In this document: in pieces, positions 1 to 9,925 of the stretch | Layout of the letters: each line of letters starts with the position of its first letter | How positions within the stretch are numbered: the stretch's first letter is position 1 | Origin: Aromatoleum diolicum | GTDB lineage: Bacteria; Pseudomonadota; Gammaproteobacteria; Burkholderiales; Rhodocyclaceae | NCBI RefSeq assembly: GCF_012910955.1 | Contig: NZ_WTVQ01000011.1 | Span: 58,605 to 122,604 of the forward strand | Reading direction: 5' to 3' | Length of the DNA: 64,000 bases | Notes under the pieces: generated by a model | The model's database searches: none | Seen by the model: the letters and a program-made list of their open reading frames with translations, nothing else | What the model was told of the DNA's origin: nothing | Translations under genes and position numbers: made by a program

Positions 1-454
1 CCTGGGCTCGTGCAGCATCCTTACCCGCGCCTACTACAGGTAAAGGCGGCACTACTGCCTTGCCCACGGGTTCAGGAGATTTCTCGGAGGGCTTTTGCAT
101 GGAAGATGTCACTGCCGCCGACGCCGCAGTTCGAGACGATGCGGGTCCGTCAGCGGCAGGGGCCGTCGCGGGCCGGACAGGCGCTTCCGGCGGCACGGGG
201 CCGGGAGACTGTTCCTCCGGCGGGGGCGCGAGCTGCGGCTCGGGACTCTGCGTAGGCCGGCTAGCGATCGGCCGTGCAAGCGCACTGTCGGCTTCGCGAT
301 CGGGAATCGTGACCTGAATATCCTGCGCGGGCGAACCCGGCTCTTGGTCCATCACCATCGGTAGAACAATTGCAGCGATCAGGGCCAGGGCGGCCGCCCC
401 GACCAATCGGCGCCGCGAACGCTTCTTGAGTTCGACGTTGTCGCTATCGGTCAC
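1..454 (-). CDS. DedD-like SPOR-domain protein, N-terminal part (runs off the window)
   Basis: Reading from a GTG at 454 down to the window edge gives about 151 residues: a short charged N-terminus (VTDSDNVELKKRSRRR), one transmembrane helix (about residues 17-34, rich in Ala, Leu and Ile), then a long Pro/Ala/Glu-rich periplasmic linker. The C-terminal peptidoglycan-binding SPOR domain would lie outside the window. The gene begins 8 bases after the folC stop on the same strand, the usual place of dedD (folC-dedD-cvpA-purF). DedD-type proteins bind septal peptidoglycan during division. The identification rests on architecture and position, because the diagnostic domain is not visible. Confidence 0.72.
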   Translation of the reverse strand, partial: MTDSDNVELKKRSRRRLVGAAALALIAAIVLPMVMDQEPGSPAQDIQVTIPDREADSALARPIASRPTQSPEPQLAPPPEEQSPGPVPPEAPVRPATAPAADGPASSRTAASAAVTSSMQKPSEKSPEPVGKAVVPPLPVVGAGKDAARAQ

Positions 455-462
455 GCGAAACC

Positions 463-1740
463 TCAATGACGAGCGGCACGGACGGCATCCAGCACATCCG
501 CGACAGTCAGGAATGAACCAAAGACGACAATTCTATCACCCTCACCTGCTGATTCTTGCGCAACCGAAAAAGCCTCGGCAGGCCGCTTGAAACATTGCAC
601 ATCGCCGCGCACGCCAACCGAGCGAAGGCGATCCGCCAAAGCCTCCGCAGTCAAGCCACGCGGTCCGGGCAGTCCAGTCAGCAACCAGTGATCGACACGC
701 TCCTGGATCAGGCGCACTACGCCCTCGACGTCCTTGTCGGAGAGCATCCCTAGCACGGCCCAAGTCTCCGGGAAAAAGCCCATATTCGACAGGTTCTCCG
801 AAAGCACTCCGGCGGCCTGCGGATTGTGCGCCACGTCGAGTACCACCGACGGCTTGCCCGCCAGGACCTGGAAGCGGCCCGGCAGTTCCACCAGCATAAG
901 TCCCTGACGCACTGCCTGCATCGAAACGGGAATGCGGTCGCGTAGCTTTTCGAGGGCCATCAGCGCAGCGGAGGCATTCAACAGCTGGTTGGCACCGCGT
1001 AGCGCCGGATACGCCAGCCCTCCACGACGCACGCCACCCCTGCTCCACCACACCCATTGGGTACGGTCGCCGGAAAATCCGAAATCTTGCCCAACGAGAC
1101 ACAGATCCGCACCGATCTCGCGTGCATGTGCAACGAGCGACACCGGTGCCAGCGGATCGGAGCAGATTGCGGGGCGGCCGGCGCGGAAAATTCCGGCTTT
1201 CTCAAACCCGATCTGTTCCCTCGTTTCGCCAAGATAGTCCATGTGATCCATCGCCACACCAGTGACGACGGCACAGTCCGGCTCGATTGCATTGACGGCA
1301 TCAAGGCGTCCACCAAGGCCGACTTCGAGAATGATGACGTCGAGCGGTTCGCGGCTGAAGGCGTACCACGCCGCCAACGTACCGTGCTCAAAATAGGTCA
1401 GTGGTATTTCATCGCGCACACGCTCTACGGCGGCAAACCCCTCCACCAGCGCGGCATCCTCGAGCTCACGCCCATCAATGCGTACACGCTCGTTGAAGCG
1501 CAGCAGATGGGGGGATGTATAGCAGCCGACACGATAGCCTGCAGCCAGCAAAATGGCTTCCAGCATCGCACAGGTCGAGCCCTTGCCGTTGGTGCCACCC
1601 ACTGTAATCACCACAGCGTCGCAGCGCACTGCAAGCGCATCGCGCACATGCGCAACACGTTCCAGGCCGAGCTGGATCTGCGCACTGTGCCTGCCTTCGA
1701 GCAGCTCAAGCCAACCGTTCAGGGAATCCGGATATCGCAT
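463..1740 (-). CDS. folC: Bifunctional folylpolyglutamate synthase / dihydrofolate synthase
   Basis: A Mur-ligase-family enzyme that adds glutamate to dihydropteroate (making dihydrofolate) and to folates in the cytoplasm. The ATP-binding loop GGTNGKGST lies near residue 50, followed by the family segment YTSPHLLRFNERVRI and a C-terminal DVAHNPQAA motif. At about 425 residues the length is normal. The frame could also begin at a TTG three codons upstream (1749); I chose the ATG at 1740. The stop of accD lies only about 15 bases upstream, so the gene is probably co-transcribed with trpFBA-accD, and dedD follows 8 bases downstream. The accD-folC-dedD order is conserved in proteobacteria. Confidence 0.96.
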   Translation of the reverse strand: MRYPDSLNGWLELLEGRHSAQIQLGLERVAHVRDALAVRCDAVVITVGGTNGKGSTCAMLEAILLAAGYRVGCYTSPHLLRFNERVRIDGRELEDAALVEGFAAVERVRDEIPLTYFEHGTLAAWYAFSREPLDVIILEVGLGGRLDAVNAIEPDCAVVTGVAMDHMDYLGETREQIGFEKAGIFRAGRPAICSDPLAPVSLVAHAREIGADLCLVGQDFGFSGDRTQWVWWSRGGVRRGGLAYPALRGANQLLNASAALMALEKLRDRIPVSMQAVRQGLMLVELPGRFQVLAGKPSVVLDVAHNPQAAGVLSENLSNMGFFPETWAVLGMLSDKDVEGVVRLIQERVDHWLLTGLPGPRGLTAEALADRLRSVGVRGDVQCFKRPAEAFSVAQESAGEGDRIVVFGSFLTVADVLDAVRAARH

Positions 1741-1755
1741 GTATTGCAACTGGGA

Positions 1756-2625
1756 TCAAACGCCAATGGCTGGCTGACGAGTCAGCAAGGTGAGAATTTC
1801 TGCGACCTTGGCGCGCATTTCCCGACGATCCACGATCATGTCGATGGCGCCCTTCTCAAGCAGGAACTCGGAACGCTGAAAGCCTTCCGGTAGCGTTTCG
1901 CGAACCGTTTGCTCGATCACCCGAGGTCCGGCAAAGCCGATCAATGCACCGGGCTCGGCAATCACGACATCGCCCATGAAGGCGAAGCTCGCCGACACGC
2001 CGCCCATCGTCGGATCGGTCAGAATGGTCAGGAATGGCAGCTTACGCTGCGCCAGCTGAGTGATCGCAGCCGTGGTTTTGGCCATCTGCATCAGCGAGAA
2101 CAGACCTTCCTGCATCCGCGCTCCGCCCGTCGCGGTGATGCAGATGAAAGGCAGTCGCTGTTCGAGTGCCGCCTTGGCGCCGCGCACGAAACGCTCGCCG
2201 ACGACCGAGCCCATCGACCCCCCCAGGAATTCGAACTCGAAGCACGCCACGACCACCGGAACGGTAAGGACAGATCCCTGCATGACCACCATCGCATCGG
2301 CCTCGCCGGTATCTTCATTGGCGGCGGACAAGCGTTCGGTGTAGCGCCGTGAATCCTTGAATTTCAGCGGATCGACTGGCATCACCTCGCTTCCGATCTC
2401 GAACCGCCCCTCGGCATCAAGCAGCAGGTCGAGTCGCGCACGGGCCCGCAGCCGCTGATGATGGCCACACTTCGGGCATACGCTCTGATTGCTTTCGAGA
2501 TCCGAGCGGTAAAGCACCGCTTCACAGGCCGAGCATTTGCTCCACAAACCTTCGGGAATGGATTTGCGTGCTGCCGATTCCGCGCGTTTGATCTTCGGCG
2601 GCAACAGTTTCTGAAGCCAGCTCAT
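1756..2625 (-). CDS. accD: Acetyl-CoA carboxylase carboxyltransferase, beta subunit
   Basis: Makes malonyl-CoA for fatty-acid synthesis together with AccA, by transferring carboxyl from carboxybiotin to acetyl-CoA. The N-terminus carries the four-cysteine zinc ribbon (C31, C34, C50, C53), followed by the crotonase-like carboxyltransferase core with the GGARMQEG and [11 protein letters not shown] segments. The length of 289 residues is usual. Its ATG overlaps the trpA stop codon (ATGA, 2622-2625), which suggests translational coupling of fatty-acid and tryptophan genes, a linkage common in beta- and gammaproteobacteria. Confidence 0.98.
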   Translation of the reverse strand: MSWLQKLLPPKIKRAESAARKSIPEGLWSKCSACEAVLYRSDLESNQSVCPKCGHHQRLRARARLDLLLDAEGRFEIGSEVMPVDPLKFKDSRRYTERLSAANEDTGEADAMVVMQGSVLTVPVVVACFEFEFLGGSMGSVVGERFVRGAKAALEQRLPFICITATGGARMQEGLFSLMQMAKTTAAITQLAQRKLPFLTILTDPTMGGVSASFAFMGDVVIAEPGALIGFAGPRVIEQTVRETLPEGFQRSEFLLEKGAIDMIVDRREMRAKVAEILTLLTRQPAIGV

Positions 2626-3437
2626 CGCGGCGCTCCTTCAATCTGGTCGAGCGCAGTGCGAATGTTCCGCAGGAAAGCTTTGACGTTGGCCACGGCCTGC
2701 TCGCGCGGACTGTTCTCGAGTTCTTCGATGATGCGGCTACCGATCACCACGGCATCGGCGACCTCGCCGATTCGACGGGCCGATTCGGCATCACGGATGC
2801 CGAACCCGACGCCTACCGGCATGCCGACACGGGCACGAATTTGCGGCAGACGCGCCGCAACGTCGTTGAAATCAAGCGCACCGGATCCCGTCACACCCTT
2901 CAACGAAACGTAGTAGATGTAGCCGCTTCCAATTTTCGCGACATCGTCGAAGCGCTGCTCGGTCGATGTAGGCGCAAGCAGGAAGATCGGATCGATTCCT
3001 GCCGCCTTGGCTACCGCGGCGAACGCCTCACATTCGGCCGGCGGGTAATCGACCACCAACACGCCATCTACGCCTGCGTCGCTTGCTGCCGCGACAAAGC
3101 GGTCGGGACCCATCGCTTCGATCGGATTCGCGTAGCCCATCAGCACGACCGGCGTATCGCCGTCCTCGGCACGGAACGTGCGAACCAAATCGAGCACTTT
3201 ACGCAGGCTCATACCCTTAGCCAGAGCCCGCCCGGAAGCACGCTGAATCGTCGGGCCGTCAGCCATCGGATCCGAGAACGGAACACCAAGCTCGATGATG
3301 TTCGCACCGCTCTCGACCAGCGCATGCATCAATGGCACCGTGAGTTCGGGATCGGGATCGCCTGCGGTAATGAAGGGGATCAGCGCTCGCCGCCCGGAGG
3401 CCTGCAGACGCTGAAAAACAGACTGGATTCTGGACAT
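2622..3437 (-). CDS. trpA: Tryptophan synthase alpha chain
   Basis: Cleaves indole-3-glycerol phosphate to indole and glyceraldehyde 3-phosphate; indole is channelled to TrpB. This is a TIM-barrel protein of 271 residues from the ATG of MSRIQSVF. Key segments are [11 protein letters not shown] near the N-terminus, [17 protein letters not shown] with the catalytic Glu, and the loop-6 region [19 protein letters not shown]. The frame is open further upstream, but the conserved start and length fix the ATG at 3437. The stop overlaps the accD start and trpB lies 43 bases upstream. Confidence 0.98.
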   Translation of the reverse strand: MSRIQSVFQRLQASGRRALIPFITAGDPDPELTVPLMHALVESGANIIELGVPFSDPMADGPTIQRASGRALAKGMSLRKVLDLVRTFRAEDGDTPVVLMGYANPIEAMGPDRFVAAASDAGVDGVLVVDYPPAECEAFAAVAKAAGIDPIFLLAPTSTEQRFDDVAKIGSGYIYYVSLKGVTGSGALDFNDVAARLPQIRARVGMPVGVGFGIRDAESARRIGEVADAVVIGSRIIEELENSPREQAVANVKAFLRNIRTALDQIEGAPR

Positions 3438-3480
3438 ATTCACTATCGGGAAATGTGGGTCGCAAATCGACCCACCATAG

Positions 3481-4692
3481 TCAGAACTGGATGCCGGACT
3501 TCTCGGCAACGGTATGCATGTCCTTGTCGCCGCGCCCGGACAGATTGACCAACAGGATCTTGTCCTTCGGCAGGTTCGGAGCGAGCTTCGCCGCATAAGC
3601 CAGCGCGTGGGACGATTCAAGAGCAGGAATGATGCCTTCCAGGTGGCACAGGTCATGAAAGGCCTTCAGCGCCTCCTGGTCGGTCACGCCGACATACTCG
3701 GCACGCGCACTGTCCTTGAGCCAGGCATGTTCGGGACCGACGCCGGGGTAGTCGAGACCGGCGGATATCGAATGTGTTTCGATGATCTGCCCATCTTCGT
3801 CTTGCAGCAGATAAGTGCGATTGCCGTGAAGCACGCCGGGTGTTCCAGCCGTAAGACTGGCCGCGTGCCGCCCGGTATCCATCCCCTCACCGGCCGCTTC
3901 GACACCGACCAGCCGGACTCCGGGCACATCGATATAGGGGTGAAAGATGCCCATCGCGTTTGAGCCGCCCCCGACGCAGGCAATCACGTAATCAGGCTGC
4001 CGTCCGGTCATCTCAGGCATCTGCACGAGACATTCATTGCCAATCACCGCCTGAAAGTCGCGCACCATCATTGGATAGGGATGCGGCCCTGCCACGGTTC
4101 CAATGATGTAAAAAGTGTTGTGGATGTTGGTGACCCAGTCGCGCATCGCCTCGTTCAAGGCGTCCTTCAAAGTCTTCGAGCCTGACTCGACCGGCACCAC
4201 CGTGGCGCCGAGCAACTTCATGCGGTAGACGTTTGCAGCCTGACGCCTGATGTCCTCCGACCCCATGTAGACGACACACTCCATCCCATAGCGCGCCGCG
4301 ACCGTAGCGCTCGCCACACCGTGCTGACCAGCCCCCGTTTCGGCGATGATCCGCGGCTTGCCCATGTAACGCGCCACCAGCGCCTGGCCGATGCAGTTAT
4401 TTACCTTATGCGCGCCCGTGTGGTTCAGATCCTCACGCTTCAGATAGATCTGTGCGCCGCCCAACAGGTCTGACCAACGCCGAGCGTGGTATATCGGGCT
4501 TGGACGTCCAACGTAATGCTTGAGTTCGTACTCGAACTCGGCCATGAATGCCGGATTATTGCGACATGCGTCATAGGCCGCATTCAACTCGTCGAGCGCC
4601 GGAATCAGTGTCTCGGCAACGAACACCCCGCCATAAGGGCCAAAGTGACCGCTCGAGTCGGGAAACTTATAAGGCTTGTCAGCCATCTGCAT
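3481..4692 (-). CDS. trpB: Tryptophan synthase beta chain
   Basis: A PLP enzyme that condenses indole with serine to give tryptophan in a complex with TrpA. The cofactor lysine is in [10 protein letters not shown], the phosphate-binding glycines in [12 protein letters not shown], and the catalytic loop ETGAGQHG is present. The protein has 403 residues. I chose the first ATG (4692) because a GGAG motif lies 6 bases upstream; a second ATG follows two codons later. The start overlaps the end of trpF by 14 bases, so the three trp genes form a tightly coupled trpF-trpB-trpA unit. trpE, trpG, trpD and trpC are not in this window, as is typical of betaproteobacteria with split trp genes. Confidence 0.98.
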   Translation of the reverse strand: MQMADKPYKFPDSSGHFGPYGGVFVAETLIPALDELNAAYDACRNNPAFMAEFEYELKHYVGRPSPIYHARRWSDLLGGAQIYLKREDLNHTGAHKVNNCIGQALVARYMGKPRIIAETGAGQHGVASATVAARYGMECVVYMGSEDIRRQAANVYRMKLLGATVVPVESGSKTLKDALNEAMRDWVTNIHNTFYIIGTVAGPHPYPMMVRDFQAVIGNECLVQMPEMTGRQPDYVIACVGGGSNAMGIFHPYIDVPGVRLVGVEAAGEGMDTGRHAASLTAGTPGVLHGNRTYLLQDEDGQIIETHSISAGLDYPGVGPEHAWLKDSARAEYVGVTDQEALKAFHDLCHLEGIIPALESSHALAYAAKLAPNLPKDKILLVNLSGRGDKDMHTVAEKSGIQF

Positions 4693-5302
4693 GTCGAACT
4701 CCAGCGATGAATGCAGCGATCAGCGCCGCATCCTTGATGCCCTTGCCCGACTCCACGCCACTGGACACATCCACCGCCCATGGCCTCACGCGGCGCACCG
4801 CCTCGCCCACATTATCGGGATCGAGGCCACCGGAAAGGATCAGCGGTCTGCCCAAACCAGCGGGAATCAGGGACCAATCGAATACCTTGCCACCTCCGCC
4901 GAACCCATCTACGAAGGCATCCAGCAGAAGGCCCGCGGCCAACGGGTGACAAGCCGAGAATTCTACCAGATCGACTCCGGGTCGCACCCGGGCCGCCTTG
5001 ATCCACGGACGTCCGTAACGAGCGCATTCCCCCTCGGTCTCATCACCATGAAACTGCAGGAGTTGCAGTGGGACCCGCGCCAGCGCCTCATTGACGAACC
5101 CAGCTTCCGGGTTCACGAACAGGCCCACCACGGTCACAAAAGGAGGAATCAGTGAGGCGAGTTGTGCCGCGCGCTCGAACGAAACAAAACGCGGACTGGG
5201 CGGATAGAATACCAGCCCGATCGCATCGGCTCCGGCTTCGACCGCTGCGCGCACATCGTCGGCACGGGTCAGGCCACAGATCTTGATTCGGGTTCTGGAC
5301 AC
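4679..5302 (-). CDS. trpF: Phosphoribosylanthranilate isomerase
   Basis: Amadori rearrangement of phosphoribosylanthranilate in tryptophan synthesis. A free-standing TIM barrel of 207 residues with the N-terminal signature [12 protein letters not shown] (catalytic Cys) and a C-terminal [11 protein letters not shown] segment containing phosphate-binding glycines. The start codon is GTG at 5302, immediately next to the truA stop with no gap. The 3' end overlaps trpB. In E. coli this activity is fused to TrpC; here it is separate, as in most betaproteobacteria. Confidence 0.97.
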   Translation of the reverse strand: MSRTRIKICGLTRADDVRAAVEAGADAIGLVFYPPSPRFVSFERAAQLASLIPPFVTVVGLFVNPEAGFVNEALARVPLQLLQFHGDETEGECARYGRPWIKAARVRPGVDLVEFSACHPLAAGLLLDAFVDGFGGGGKVFDWSLIPAGLGRPLILSGGLDPDNVGEAVRRVRPWAVDVSSGVESGKGIKDAALIAAFIAGVRHADG

Positions 5303-6097
5303 TCAGACGAAAGGAATACGCGGGACCGCGATAATACGCCCTTCCCCCGGCAGCGGCCAGTGCGGGGCGTATTCGACGCCACACAGATACAGGCCATCAG
5401 CCGGAAACGTGAGTCCCGCCTGACTACGATCACGTGCCGCCAGAATCTCTGCCATCCACGCCGGGGGATAACGCCCCTTCCCGACGTACACGAGCGCACC
5501 GACTAGATTGCGTACCATGTGGTGAAGAAACGCGTTCGCCCAGAAATCAAAAATAAGATACTCGCCCGCACGGTGGACGCGCGCCTCATGCATCAGTTTG
5601 ACGGGCGATTTTGCCTGGCAACCCGCCGCGCGAAACGCTGAAAAATCGTGCCAGCCTTCGAGGCAGCGCGCAGCTTCAATCATTGCCGCCTCGTCGAGCG
5701 GGGGATGGAACCATCCCACCCGCCCCGCCAACAGCGCGGGCCTGACAGGGGCGTTGTGCATGATGTAGCGATAGCGGCGCGACACGGCGCAGAAGCGGGC
5801 ATGAAAATCCTCGCCGACGTCCACTGCCCAGCGCACCGCCACGTGCGAGCAGAGTTGATTATTCACACCCCGAACCCAGCCGTACAAGGGGCGGACAGAC
5901 GGCGTATCGAAGTGCACCACCTGTGCCGTTGCATGCACTCCCGAATCAGTACGGCCCGCACAGTGCAACCTGACCGAGTGACCGGCAATGGTAGCCAACG
6001 CAGCCTCAAGATGATCCTGTACTGTCCTGCCATGCGCCTGGCTCTGCCAGCCCTGGAAAGCATCGCCCGCATACTCGATGCCCAGCGCGATTCTCAT
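5303..6097 (-). CDS. truA: tRNA pseudouridine(38-40) synthase
   Basis: Isomerises uridines 38-40 in the anticodon arm of tRNAs. The catalytic aspartate lies in CAGRTDSGVHATAQV, and later segments FRAAGCQAKSP and FLHHMVRNLVG are characteristic. From the ATG of MRIALGIEYAG the protein has 264 residues, the usual length. The open frame extends upstream, but that part overlaps the preceding gene and is not conserved in type. The ATG overlaps the stop of the EcfT-like gene (ATGA at 6094-6097). truA next to trpF is a common proteobacterial arrangement. Confidence 0.97.
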   Translation of the reverse strand: MRIALGIEYAGDAFQGWQSQAHGRTVQDHLEAALATIAGHSVRLHCAGRTDSGVHATAQVVHFDTPSVRPLYGWVRGVNNQLCSHVAVRWAVDVGEDFHARFCAVSRRYRYIMHNAPVRPALLAGRVGWFHPPLDEAAMIEAARCLEGWHDFSAFRAAGCQAKSPVKLMHEARVHRAGEYLIFDFWANAFLHHMVRNLVGALVYVGKGRYPPAWMAEILAARDRSQAGLTFPADGLYLCGVEYAPHWPLPGEGRIIAVPRIPFV

Positions 6098-6702
6098 CGC
6101 CAGACTCCCAGCCACATCATTCCGCCAGCGGCCAGTAGTACCAGCAGCGCAATCTCGCGCCCAGCGAGGCATTCCCGCCCGATGACGACCGGCTCAGCAA
6201 AATCACCATCGAGATCGATATCATCATCCAGCCAGCCCTGCCATCCCCCGCGAGGCACCGTTTCGACGTAGCGCAACACCAGCATCAAACGCACCGCGAG
6301 CCGCTCCGTCGGCAAGCCGAAGCGTTCAAAGGGTTGCAGCAACGCATACAGGCCACTCACCAGCCGGTTCACAGACAGGCGTTCCAGCAACAACGCTACG
6401 CACAACACGACGGCGAGCAGTCGCCCCGCATGTTCTGCAGCCAGCATCACCCCCTCACGGCTTGGGCTAACCGACTGAAAAGCAGTCCACAGAGCATCGC
6501 CCGGCGTAAACCCAGCGAACAAGACGAGAATGGCGAGCACCAAGAACCGGACCCGTCGAAGGAGGCGAAGGCTGCGCAATGGCGCGAACCACCATGCGCC
6601 GAAAGCGCAGCCGACAAGTGTGGCGAAAAGCCACAGTGGTGAAAGAAATTGCACAACTGCAACCCCTGTCATCCACAACAAAATCAACATTCCTGAGTGC
6701 AT
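6094..6702 (-). CDS. EcfT/CbiQ-like membrane protein, function unknown
   Basis: A 202-residue protein with four to five hydrophobic helices. The middle resembles the EcfT/CbiQ transmembrane subunit of energy-coupling-factor transporters: a cytoplasmic segment near residue 80-140 with LLLERLSVNRLVSGLYALL and PFERFGLPTERLAVRLMLVLR. No ATPase or substrate-binding partner is encoded nearby, so a transport role is uncertain. The acidic stretch WLDDDIDLDGDFAEP near the C-terminus is not typical. A terminator-like hairpin directly precedes the start and its U-rich tail abuts the ATG; the true start could be an internal Met (residue 5 or 11). Confidence 0.72.
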   Translation of the reverse strand: MHSGMLILLWMTGVAVVQFLSPLWLFATLVGCAFGAWWFAPLRSLRLLRRVRFLVLAILVLFAGFTPGDALWTAFQSVSPSREGVMLAAEHAGRLLAVVLCVALLLERLSVNRLVSGLYALLQPFERFGLPTERLAVRLMLVLRYVETVPRGGWQGWLDDDIDLDGDFAEPVVIGRECLAGREIALLVLLAAGGMMWLGVWR

Positions 6703-6737
6703 AAAAAGGACAGGCCGCCCGGCGTGCCAGGCGGCCT
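6701..6737 (-). terminator. Terminator downstream of fimV
   Basis: An 8-bp perfect stem (AGGCCGCC, paired 6712-6719 with 6730-6737) with a 10-base loop, followed on the minus strand by TGTCCTTTTTA. It lies between the fimV stop and the next gene on the same strand. The U-tract runs into the next start codon, so it is either a terminator with its own downstream promoter or a read-through/attenuation point. Confidence 0.65.
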
Positions 6738-6770
6738 TCAGAGGATGACCCTAGAACTGTATGCAAACCA

Positions 6771-9686
6771 TCAACCGAGCCGCTCCTTCAGCCTGGACGC
6801 GGCTTCGCGCTGATCCGCAGAGCCTTCGCGCAATACTTCTTCGATCAATTCGCGGGCTCCCTCGGCATCTCCCATTTCCTCATATGCGCGCGCCAGTTCG
6901 AGCTTGGTATTGACCTCTTCCAATACATCGGAGTTGATCGCAATATTGCCGGCAGCCATTTCCGGCTCGGAAAGCTCCAACACATCGACTGCCGAAGCCT
7001 CACCAGACCCTGATGTGAGGGGCGGGAGCTCCGTTTCGGGCGTATCAAGATTCAGATCGATGCTGGACAAGTCCATCGGCGTCGGAGCAAGTGGGGCAGA
7101 AGCCGGCTCCCCGGTATCTTCGAGGTTAAAATCGAAATCGAGCAAGCTACTGTCGAACGATGTCTTCTCGAGGTCGCCTCCATCTGCATCTTCCGCAACA
7201 GGCGCTCCCTCCGTGCCCACAACCGTCGCATTTAGGTCAGCCTCGGAAAGCGCACTCCCTACCGCCGACGCATCGATTGCAGGAGCAAGATCAAATTCGA
7301 GCGCTTGCTCCGCGGACGCGAAATCAAACCCCTGCCCCACGACGGTGGCCTCCATTGGGTCCGCGACGCGGGGCGGCGAGATGGCTTCCTCTGCCGCCGA
7401 TTGCCCCGTGAGTTCCCCGATATCCAAGCCCAGATCCAGCTCCGACTCAGACGAGCCTCCCGCGGGCACGCTGATACCCGGCAGCGTTACCCCGGCAGCC
7501 GGCGGGGCAACGTCACCGAGGTCCAGACCGGCATCGAGATCGAAATCCAGTGCATCCGAATCCACTTCCGGTAGCGCCTCGATCTCGACATCGACTGTGG
7601 GTGCCGCATCGTCAAGCCCTGCCACTGACTCGAGTTGTGGTGAAGTCGGCGATGGAGCCCCCGCTTCCGTGTTAAAGGACGTGACGAAATCAAGCCCCGA
7701 CAGGGTCTCACCCGAAGCTTGCCGGGCCGACTCAGCATAGCCAATTGCTGTTGCTGCCGCAGCAACGCCAACCGCAGCAGCGGCCCCTTGAGGCTGCAGG
7801 GTGTCCGACGCACTTCCACGCCCCATCGCGGCGGAAGCCCGGTAGAGAGGATTATCCGGATCTATCCGGCGCCCCATCTCAGCTGCCTTTTCCCAATCCT
7901 GACCTTCGCCGCCCGTGCGCGAATAAAGATCCGTCGCGGTGGTTTCGAATGCCTTGAGATTCTTGCGCTGTGCGTAAATTTCAAGGAGCTTGAGATAGAT
8001 CGCGGTGCGCGTCGAATCGTTTTTCAGCGCATCGAGAAGTATTTCCTCGGCTTGGGCATCACGACCATAGGCCATGTACACATCTGCCTCGGCAACCGGA
8101 TCCACCCCCTCGTCGGTGTCGATAGCCGACAGGCCCGACTGACTGAAATCGGTATGAAGAACGCTGCTCTCACCCGTATTGACGCTCTGCCCACCAGTCG
8201 CGCCGAATACAGAATTGGTTTCAGGGGGAAATTCACTCGCCCTGTCATTCACCCCACGCATCCCCTGAGCATGATTGCGCCGTTGGCGAACCTTGAGCCC
8301 CGCATAGGCAAGAAGCAGAGCAAGGATTCCGCCACCGCCGGCCAGCATCATGGGATCATCAAGCAGGGATTGCACGAAGCTCGGTTCAGCAGCAGGTGGT
8401 GATGTCCTCGTGGGCGGCGTCGGCGCAGGCTTCGCAGGTTCAACGCTCGGCATTTCCTGGACAGGGACCGCGGGAGCTGGGCCTGCAGGCTGTGCTGGCG
8501 CGGATGCATCGGACGGCGTCGCAGGCGCCTCCGCAGGCGCGGGCGCCGCAGCCGCCTGAGCCGCCGTCCCGGCGGCTGCCTGCTGCTGTAACTGGGCGAG
8601 ATTCTGGTTTCGCAGCGCAAGCAACTGTTGCATCTGTTGAATGCTCGCTTCCAGTGCCGCGAGACGGCTGTTGGCTTCCTCGAGAGCCTTGTCGCGCGCA
8701 ACCAGTTCTTCCTCAAGGGCTTGCAGGCGCGCCAAGCGTGTGCTGTCCGAGTTCCGGCTTTCGGCCGATTCAGTCGGCGCACCCGAAACCCTTACCTGAT
8801 CGCCACTTCCGGTACGCGCCGGCTCACTGACCTTCGGCACGATCGCGCCGGCATCGCTACGGGATGGAGTCTGATCGGCCGCGGCCGGGCGTGACGCCAC
8901 CGTACCGGCGAGCTTTCTACGATACGCGTTAAAGTCCGCTGACTGTGCCTGCACTTCGCGCCGCGCTTGAACCGGATCGATGGCGCGCACTGCAATTTCG
9001 TCGGGCACGGCGACAATTGCACCCGCGCGCAGCCTATTGATATTTTGCCCGTCGAAAGCCGTCGGATTCTCGCGAAACAGCGCAATCAGCATCTGATCCA
9101 GACTAGCCCCTTCGGGTCGGTTTGCCTCGGCGATGCGACGCAGGGTGTCACCCTTCTGTATTTCGTAACGGTCAGTTCCTGACGATCCCGCAGGCGCCGC
9201 TCTTCGAGTCGGTGCCGCTACTGAGGCGGCAGACGGGGAAGATACTGGCGCGGCACTGCGGCTCACGGTCGGTGCGGGAGCGCCGACCGGTACCGGGTCA
9301 AGCAGGAATGTGTATTCGCGCAGAAGGCGCCCAGCTGCCCAGTTAAGCTCGATCAGCAAGTCGACAAAGGGTTCGTTGAACGGACGTTCACTAGCGATCT
9401 TCACCACTGAGCGGCTGCCACGACGCTCAACAGAGAACCGCAGTGCGGTCATCGCCGACGTATATTGAAGGCTGGCCTGCTTGAACGCCTCGGGGGGCGC
9501 GACTCGCGCCGACAACGACTGCAGCTCCTCGCTGCTCGCATTGAGTTCGACCTCAGCCCGGAGCGGCTGCCCGATGCCACTGAAAACATGGATCGAACCG
9601 AGTCCGGCGGCGTGGCTACCGAGAGGGAGCATGGCGATCGCGGTAGCAATCAGGGAGGCCTTGATCGATGTTTTCATAGCTGTCAT
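6771..9686 (-). CDS. fimV: FimV/HubP-like polar scaffold protein
   Basis: A large (971 residues) inner-membrane protein that organises the cell pole and type IV pili in relatives. Visible order: signal peptide ending at SHAAG; the conserved N-terminal FimV domain (LGSIHVFSGIGQPLRAEVEL); a LysM peptidoglycan-binding motif near residues 170-220 (YEIQKGDTLRRIAEANRP); a coiled coil (LEEELVARDKALEEANSRL); a Pro/Ala-rich linker; a transmembrane helix near residue 450; a long acidic cytoplasmic region with TPR-like helices; and the C-terminal FimV domain (LELARAYEEMGDAEGARELI). A second ATG lies three codons in. The acidic region contains repeated LDFDLD/LDLG-type segments. Confidence 0.95.
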   Translation of the reverse strand: MTAMKTSIKASLIATAIAMLPLGSHAAGLGSIHVFSGIGQPLRAEVELNASSEELQSLSARVAPPEAFKQASLQYTSAMTALRFSVERRGSRSVVKIASERPFNEPFVDLLIELNWAAGRLLREYTFLLDPVPVGAPAPTVSRSAAPVSSPSAASVAAPTRRAAPAGSSGTDRYEIQKGDTLRRIAEANRPEGASLDQMLIALFRENPTAFDGQNINRLRAGAIVAVPDEIAVRAIDPVQARREVQAQSADFNAYRRKLAGTVASRPAAADQTPSRSDAGAIVPKVSEPARTGSGDQVRVSGAPTESAESRNSDSTRLARLQALEEELVARDKALEEANSRLAALEASIQQMQQLLALRNQNLAQLQQQAAAGTAAQAAAAPAPAEAPATPSDASAPAQPAGPAPAVPVQEMPSVEPAKPAPTPPTRTSPPAAEPSFVQSLLDDPMMLAGGGGILALLLAYAGLKVRQRRNHAQGMRGVNDRASEFPPETNSVFGATGGQSVNTGESSVLHTDFSQSGLSAIDTDEGVDPVAEADVYMAYGRDAQAEEILLDALKNDSTRTAIYLKLLEIYAQRKNLKAFETTATDLYSRTGGEGQDWEKAAEMGRRIDPDNPLYRASAAMGRGSASDTLQPQGAAAAVGVAAAATAIGYAESARQASGETLSGLDFVTSFNTEAGAPSPTSPQLESVAGLDDAAPTVDVEIEALPEVDSDALDFDLDAGLDLGDVAPPAAGVTLPGISVPAGGSSESELDLGLDIGELTGQSAAEEAISPPRVADPMEATVVGQGFDFASAEQALEFDLAPAIDASAVGSALSEADLNATVVGTEGAPVAEDADGGDLEKTSFDSSLLDFDFNLEDTGEPASAPLAPTPMDLSSIDLNLDTPETELPPLTSGSGEASAVDVLELSEPEMAAGNIAINSDVLEEVNTKLELARAYEEMGDAEGARELIEEVLREGSADQREAASRLKERLG

Positions 9687-9834
9687 ATCATCCGCACCCT
9701 AGCGTGGGCACCAAACTACGTGGACCATGGACGTCGCGGAGCGCGCCGAGCATCCGTTATGCCCCGGCAATCTAGCATTTTGTTTAAATTCGCGCAGCAA
9801 TTCTTTAATTGCCAAAGCATTTTTCTGGCGAACA

Positions 9835-9853
9835 CCCCGCCAGATAAGCGGGG
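9835..9853. other. Small hairpin in the fimV-asd intergenic region
   Basis: CCCCGC and GCGGGG pair with a 7-base loop in the 239-base gap between the asd stop and the fimV start. No U-tract follows on either strand, so I do not call it a terminator. The rest of the gap is AT-richer than the genes and presumably holds the fimV promoter; no clear -35/-10 pair stands out. Confidence 0.3.
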
Positions 9854-9925
9854 ACCGAATGCGCGATTGTGCTGCGGTAAAGCCAGGGGTAGCGTATCTA
9901 CCTATCATCCCCTGACTTCCCGCGC

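Noticed and set aside
1..364. Plus-strand open frames over the first 360 bases
   Set aside because: They are antisense to a coherent DedD-like reading frame with a membrane helix and Pro-rich linker; the long frames reflect GC-rich composition.
9800..9860. Hairpin after asd as a terminator
   Set aside because: The stem is only six base pairs and no U-tract follows on the minus strand.
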